The notes below the pieces were generated by a model. The model worked only from the letters and a program-made list of their open reading frames with translations, did no database searches and was not told the DNA's origin. Position numbers and translations under genes: made by a program. From assembly GCF_019710635.1 (NCBI RefSeq), contig NZ_JAIFZS010000037.1, forward strand, positions 1 through 64,000: a stretch of DNA of 64,000 nucleotides. The letters are read 5' to 3'. The stretch's first letter is position 1. Each line of letters begins with the position of its first letter. This document shows positions 61,218-64,000 of the stretch, piece by piece. Source of the DNA: Mycolicibacterium xanthum (lineage in GTDB: Bacteria > Actinomycetota > Actinomycetes > Mycobacteriales > Mycobacteriaceae).

Positions 61218-62026
61218 CGACCGCCTCCCGTCGGTTGCGCCAGTTGATCGGCCTTGGGCGGCAGGTCCGGTAGCGGGCCGGTGCCGAACTCCTCGCGTCC
61301 GATCAGCCTCCGCAGCAGGGTGATGAAAACGACTGTGTAGATACCGAAGACGATCACGTTGATCCACCAGGCGATAGCGCCGTTCCACGCGAACACGCCA
61401 CGTTGGAAGATCCACGCCGGTGCGACGACCACCTCGGTGAGCGCATTGCAGAGATTCAGGTAGCCGAACCATTTCGGGAACACCCGGTTCTTGTCGATCA
61501 GTATCGCGAGCATCCACACCAGCGAGCCGACCAGGAAAACACCCATCGTTCCGCTGAAGGACAGGAACGCCAGATCGTAAAGCCACACGATCAGTTCGGG
61601 ATCGCGGTCGGGGCGCAGCGCGGCAACGGTGATGGCGATGGCCATCACCAGCATGCCCGGTATGGCACTCAAGGCGTACATGATCATGTACGAGTAGGCG
61701 AAGACCCGGCTCACCGACATCCGCAACATCGAGTACGCGAGAAGGGCGTTCATCGGCCCGCACATTCCCGCGACGAGGAACACCACCGAGAAACCGGCAA
61801 GAATGCCGAAGTGGTGATCGTTGACCCAGTGCGCGATGGTCGCCGTGTCCCAGCCTGGACTCGGCGGCGGCTGAACACGGGTGACGACGAAGAACAACAG
61901 GCCGTAGAGGTTGTAGAAGACGACCATCACCGCCCACGCGAACCACAGCTCGCGCTTGGGACCGTGCCGCAGCTTCCACCAGAACCCCGCGCCGGGCGGC
62001 TCGACGGCGACGTGCTGCGCAGACAT
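61214..62026 (-). CDS. Integral membrane protein, paralogue A
   Basis: About 270 residues with six or more membrane segments, for example AWAVMVVFYNLYGLLFFVV and ILAGFSVVFLVAGMCG. Family not recognised. It shares with the next gene the late pattern FPKWFGYLN, then PAWIFQRGVFAWNGAIAWW, which in the paralogue reads LPRWFAHFN and KSGPFAWDGLLSFW. Starts at 62026 (ATG) or 62032 (GTG, overlapping the upstream stop as GTGA). Tight coupling to the subunit III-like gene suggests one complex. Confidence 0.8.
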   Translation of the reverse strand: MSAQHVAVEPPGAGFWWKLRHGPKRELWFAWAVMVVFYNLYGLLFFVVTRVQPPPSPGWDTATIAHWVNDHHFGILAGFSVVFLVAGMCGPMNALLAYSMLRMSVSRVFAYSYMIMYALSAIPGMLVMAIAITVAALRPDRDPELIVWLYDLAFLSFSGTMGVFLVGSLVWMLAILIDKNRVFPKWFGYLNLCNALTEVVVAPAWIFQRGVFAWNGAIAWWINVIVFGIYTVVFITLLRRLIGREEFGTGPLPDLPPKADQLAQPTGGGR

Positions 62027-62028
62027 CG

Positions 62029-62736
62029 TCACGCCGCCACCCGGTGCTCGACTCGCTGCGCATGAATGACCCGGCCGACCACGGCGGCGGTGACCAGGAT
62101 CCAGACGGCGATCGCGACGTTCTTGACCCAGAACGAGAGCAGGCCGTCCCACGCGAACGGCCCGCTCTTCGCCAGTGCGGTGAAGGCCGCCGGCATCAAT
62201 GCGATGGCGATGAGAATGTTGAAGTGCGCGAACCACCTCGGTAGCACGGGCTTGGCCGGCTCATCCCAGTGGATCGCCAAGGCGACCAACAGACACTGGG
62301 CGATGAGGTACGGAACCAGGGTGGTGAACGAGACCCATGCCAGATCGTTGTACATCTGCGTGAGCTCCGGCGCCCGTTCCGGCCGGAAGGCGGCCAGCAG
62401 CCAGAAGATGTTGGCGATCAGGAAGATGGCGGGTGGCCCTCCGGCACAGGCGATCAGGCTGTAGGTCAGGATCGGCGTACGGTGGGCCATCCGGTGCACC
62501 TGGGTCGCCAACATCATCACGACGGGGATCAGGCCGACGCAGATCCAATTGAACAGGATCATGCTGTAGCGGATCCGTGCGGTCTCGTCGCGATAGAACG
62601 CGGCGACCTCGTCCGCCGACATGTTCGGCGACATCGGATGGACGAAGCCCGGAAACAGGAAGAACGCGGAGATCCAGATGACTGCCAGCACGGGCAGTGT
62701 CCAGAACAGGATCAACTCACCATCAGGTCGTCTCAT
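62029..62736 (-). CDS. Integral membrane protein, paralogue B
   Basis: 235 residues from the ATG at 62736, with about six membrane segments (LFWTLPVLAVIWISAFFLF, MILFNWICVGLIPVVMMLA and others). A periplasmic stretch PMSPNMSADEVAAFYRDE follows the first helix. It is paralogous to the downstream gene. The pair has no recognised metal-binding His pattern of oxidase subunit I. It is the first gene of the cluster, divergent from TetR, with twin palindromes between. Confidence 0.8.
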   Translation of the reverse strand: MRRPDGELILFWTLPVLAVIWISAFFLFPGFVHPMSPNMSADEVAAFYRDETARIRYSMILFNWICVGLIPVVMMLATQVHRMAHRTPILTYSLIACAGGPPAIFLIANIFWLLAAFRPERAPELTQMYNDLAWVSFTTLVPYLIAQCLLVALAIHWDEPAKPVLPRWFAHFNILIAIALMPAAFTALAKSGPFAWDGLLSFWVKNVAIAVWILVTAAVVGRVIHAQRVEHRVAA

Positions 62737-62761
62737 CGTCGCGCCTCTTCGTCGAGCCGTG

Positions 62762-62801
62762 GTTGCCGATCGGCAACTTGGACGGTAGCCGATCGGCAAC
62801 C
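62762..62801. promoter_or_regulatory. Twin palindromic operator of the membrane cluster and TetR
   Basis: GTTGCCGATCGGCAAC (62762-62777) is a perfect 16-bp palindrome. GTAGCCGATCGGCAAC (62785-62800) is the same with one mismatch. The centres are 23 bp apart, the same spacing as the pair at 4130/4153. The sites lie between the starts at 62736 and 62833. Confidence 0.85.
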
Positions 62802-62832
62802 AGGCGGTCAATCATCGGCTAGCGTGGCGGCT

Positions 62833-63462
62833 GTGACGAGGACCCAACCCAGGACCCAACCGAGGTTCAGCGCGATCCAGCGCACCGCGGCGCAGACCCG
62901 GGTCCTCGACGCGGCCCTGAAGCTGATCGCCGAACACGGTGTCAGCGGGACCTCGTTGCAGATGATCGCCGACGCGATGAACGTGACCAAGGCCGCGGTG
63001 TACCGCCAGTTCAGGACCAAGGAAGAGATCGTCATCGCGATCACCGAGCGGGAGATGGCCACGCTGGAGGATGCGGTGGAGGCCGCCGAGGCCGAAGGGC
63101 ACCCGGTGCGGGCCCGCGAGGTTCTGCTGCAGCGGATGATCGACCAGGCCATCGAGCGTCGAGGGGTGGTCAGCGTGCTGCAGTTCGATCCGGTGATCAT
63201 TCGGCTGCAGGCCGAACACGAACCCTTTCAGCGCTTCATCGAGCGACTCTACGCCGCGCTGCTCGGCACGGAAGCCGGGGTCGAAGCGCGCTTCCACGCG
63301 GCGATGCTGTCGAGCGCGATCAGCGTCGCGGTCATGCATCCGCTGGTCGCCGACCTCGACGCTGACACGCTGCGCTCGCAACTGAACGCGATGACCCGAC
63401 GGATGCTGGATCTACCGGCTCAGGAGTCGGTGGGGACGACGAGCCGCTCGGCCGCCGTGTAG
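62833..63462 (+). CDS. TetR family transcriptional regulator
   Basis: 209 residues. The helix-turn-helix reads VLDAALKLIAEHGVSGTSLQ, then MIADAMNVTKAAVYRQF and RTKEEIVIAI. The GTG at 62833 has no Shine-Dalgarno and may be leaderless. The twin palindromes upstream make it the likely repressor of the membrane cluster. Its 3' end overlaps meaB by 43 bp in a tail-to-tail arrangement. Confidence 0.9.
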   Translation: MTRTQPRTQPRFSAIQRTAAQTRVLDAALKLIAEHGVSGTSLQMIADAMNVTKAAVYRQFRTKEEIVIAITEREMATLEDAVEAAEAEGHPVRAREVLLQRMIDQAIERRGVVSVLQFDPVIIRLQAEHEPFQRFIERLYAALLGTEAGVEARFHAAMLSSAISVAVMHPLVADLDADTLRSQLNAMTRRMLDLPAQESVGTTSRSAAV

Positions 63463-64000
63463 GGATCGTCGCGACCCTCTGCGACGGCTTCGGCCAACCG
63501 CCCGAGATCGGGGTGCTGGCGGAGCAGGCTCTGCGCCAGGGACAGGATCTGTGCGCGCGCCCGCGCGGCCCGTCGGGCGGGGTTGTCCGTGCGGTGATGG
63601 GCCTCGATCGCCGCCACCAGTTCGGCGATGCCGTCCCCTTGGGCGGCAACGAGTTTGAGGATCGGCGCGGCGGTTTCGGCGCGGAGGTCGCGCACGGTCT
63701 GGTCCGCGCCCTCGCGATCGGCCTTGTTCACCGCGACGATGTCGGCGACCTCCAAGAGCCCGGCCTTGGCGGCCTGGACGGCATCGCCGGCGCCCGGGTT
63801 GAGGATCACCACGGTTGGATCGGCCACCGCCGCGATCTCGATCTCGGACTGCCCCACGCCCACGGTCTCGAGGATGACCCGGTCATAGGACAGCGCCGAG
63901 AGCAGCCTGATCGCGGCGGGCACGGCGGCGGCCAGCCCGCCGAGGTGACCCCGGGTCGCCACCGACCGGATCAACACGTCGGGGTCGTTGATGTGGGCAG
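63420..64000 (-). CDS. meaB: Methylmalonyl-CoA mutase-associated GTPase MeaB (3' part; continues beyond window)
   Basis: About 194 C-terminal residues are present; the 5' part lies past 64000. RSVATRGHLGGLAAAVP, VILETVGVGQSEIEIA (switch region), NPGAGDAVQAAKAG, then the guanine-specificity motif VNKAD are diagnostic of MeaB/ArgK G3E GTPases. It protects and reloads adenosylcobalamin-dependent methylmalonyl-CoA mutase, linking to propionyl-CoA from the degradative operons. The mutase genes are probably just outside the window. It overlaps the 3' end of TetR. Confidence 0.93.
   Translation of the reverse strand, partial: AHINDPDVLIRSVATRGHLGGLAAAVPAAIRLLSALSYDRVILETVGVGQSEIEIAAVADPTVVILNPGAGDAVQAAKAGLLEVADIVAVNKADREGADQTVRDLRAETAAPILKLVAAQGDGIAELVAAIEAHHRTDNPARRAARARAQILSLAQSLLRQHPDLGRLAEAVAEGRDDPYTAAERLVVPTDS

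Noticed and set aside
60627..62063. A 478-residue protein spanning the subunit III-like gene and its neighbour
   Set aside because: Its N-terminal half is the shifted frame of the membrane protein at 61214. The ATG at 61217 with ATGA overlap gives a standard subunit III-like length.
1..64000. Insertion sequences, integrases, tRNA genes
   Set aside because: No transposase or integrase motif, terminal inverted repeats flanking such a gene, or tRNA cloverleaf was noticed by eye.

Overview
The window is high-GC actinobacterial DNA. It almost certainly comes from an environmental, rapidly growing mycobacterium (Mycolicibacterium-like). The evidence is four mycofactocin-type short-chain dehydrogenases, a wax ester synthase/DGAT, a MeaB-type GTPase, a VapBC toxin-antitoxin pair, frequent GTG starts, and dense accessory catabolic clusters with TetR or IclR regulators at many divergent promoters. 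No rRNA, tRNA, CRISPR array, transposase or phage gene was seen.

Layout. 1-4.1 kb: an APH-like kinase with a repeat-expanded N terminus, a quinone oxidoreductase, an unknown protein and two TetR genes. 4.2-8.1 kb: a tight operon of two mycofactocin-type SDRs, a tandem-domain CMD protein and an aldehyde dehydrogenase, with a twin palindrome in front. 8.1-8.9 kb: a decayed stretch with remnants of an alpha/beta hydrolase and a probable secreted protein. 8.9-12.1 kb: a P450/TetR/SDR module with a shared operator. 12.3-12.9 kb: vapBC. 13.0-20.7 kb (minus): a beta-oxidation-like operon of amidohydrolase, two acyl-CoA dehydrogenases, SDR, CoA transferase, enoyl-CoA hydratase and thiolase. 20.9-26.8 kb (plus): a Rieske oxygenase operon with CMD protein, small unknown protein, histidine-poor amidohydrolase, SnoaL-like protein and two acyl-CoA dehydrogenases. 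26.9-31.9 kb: a frameshifted enoyl-CoA hydratase, TetR, a second P450/SDR module and a second kinase-like protein. 32-37 kb: lipid genes (WS/DGAT, acyl-CoA synthetase, acyltransferase, epimerase). 37.1-57.8 kb (minus): about 18 closely packed genes that look like one 20.7-kb transcription unit, beginning with mhpC-mhpA-mhpB. 57.9-60.3 kb: an IclR regulator and a second KstD-like flavoprotein. 60.3-63.5 kb: a four-gene membrane cluster resembling parts of a haem-copper oxidase, with a divergent TetR. The right edge holds the 3' part of meaB.

How the genes fit together. The themes are ring or side-chain hydroxylation (Rieske oxygenase, three P450s, MhpA), oxidation of the alcohols formed (mycofactocin-type SDRs, ALDH), ring cleavage (MhpB, MhpC), CoA activation or transfer and beta-oxidation. 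The natural substrates cannot be read from sequence; aromatic, terpenoid or steroid-like compounds are plausible. Several palindromes recur between promoters. One is the GAGAA-N5-TTCTC element before the Rieske operon, the TetR gene at 27.8 kb and, in weaker form, the P450 at 28.8 kb. Another is a 20-bp element before the P450/TetR pair and the SDR at 10-11 kb. These suggest local regulons that tie the modules together.
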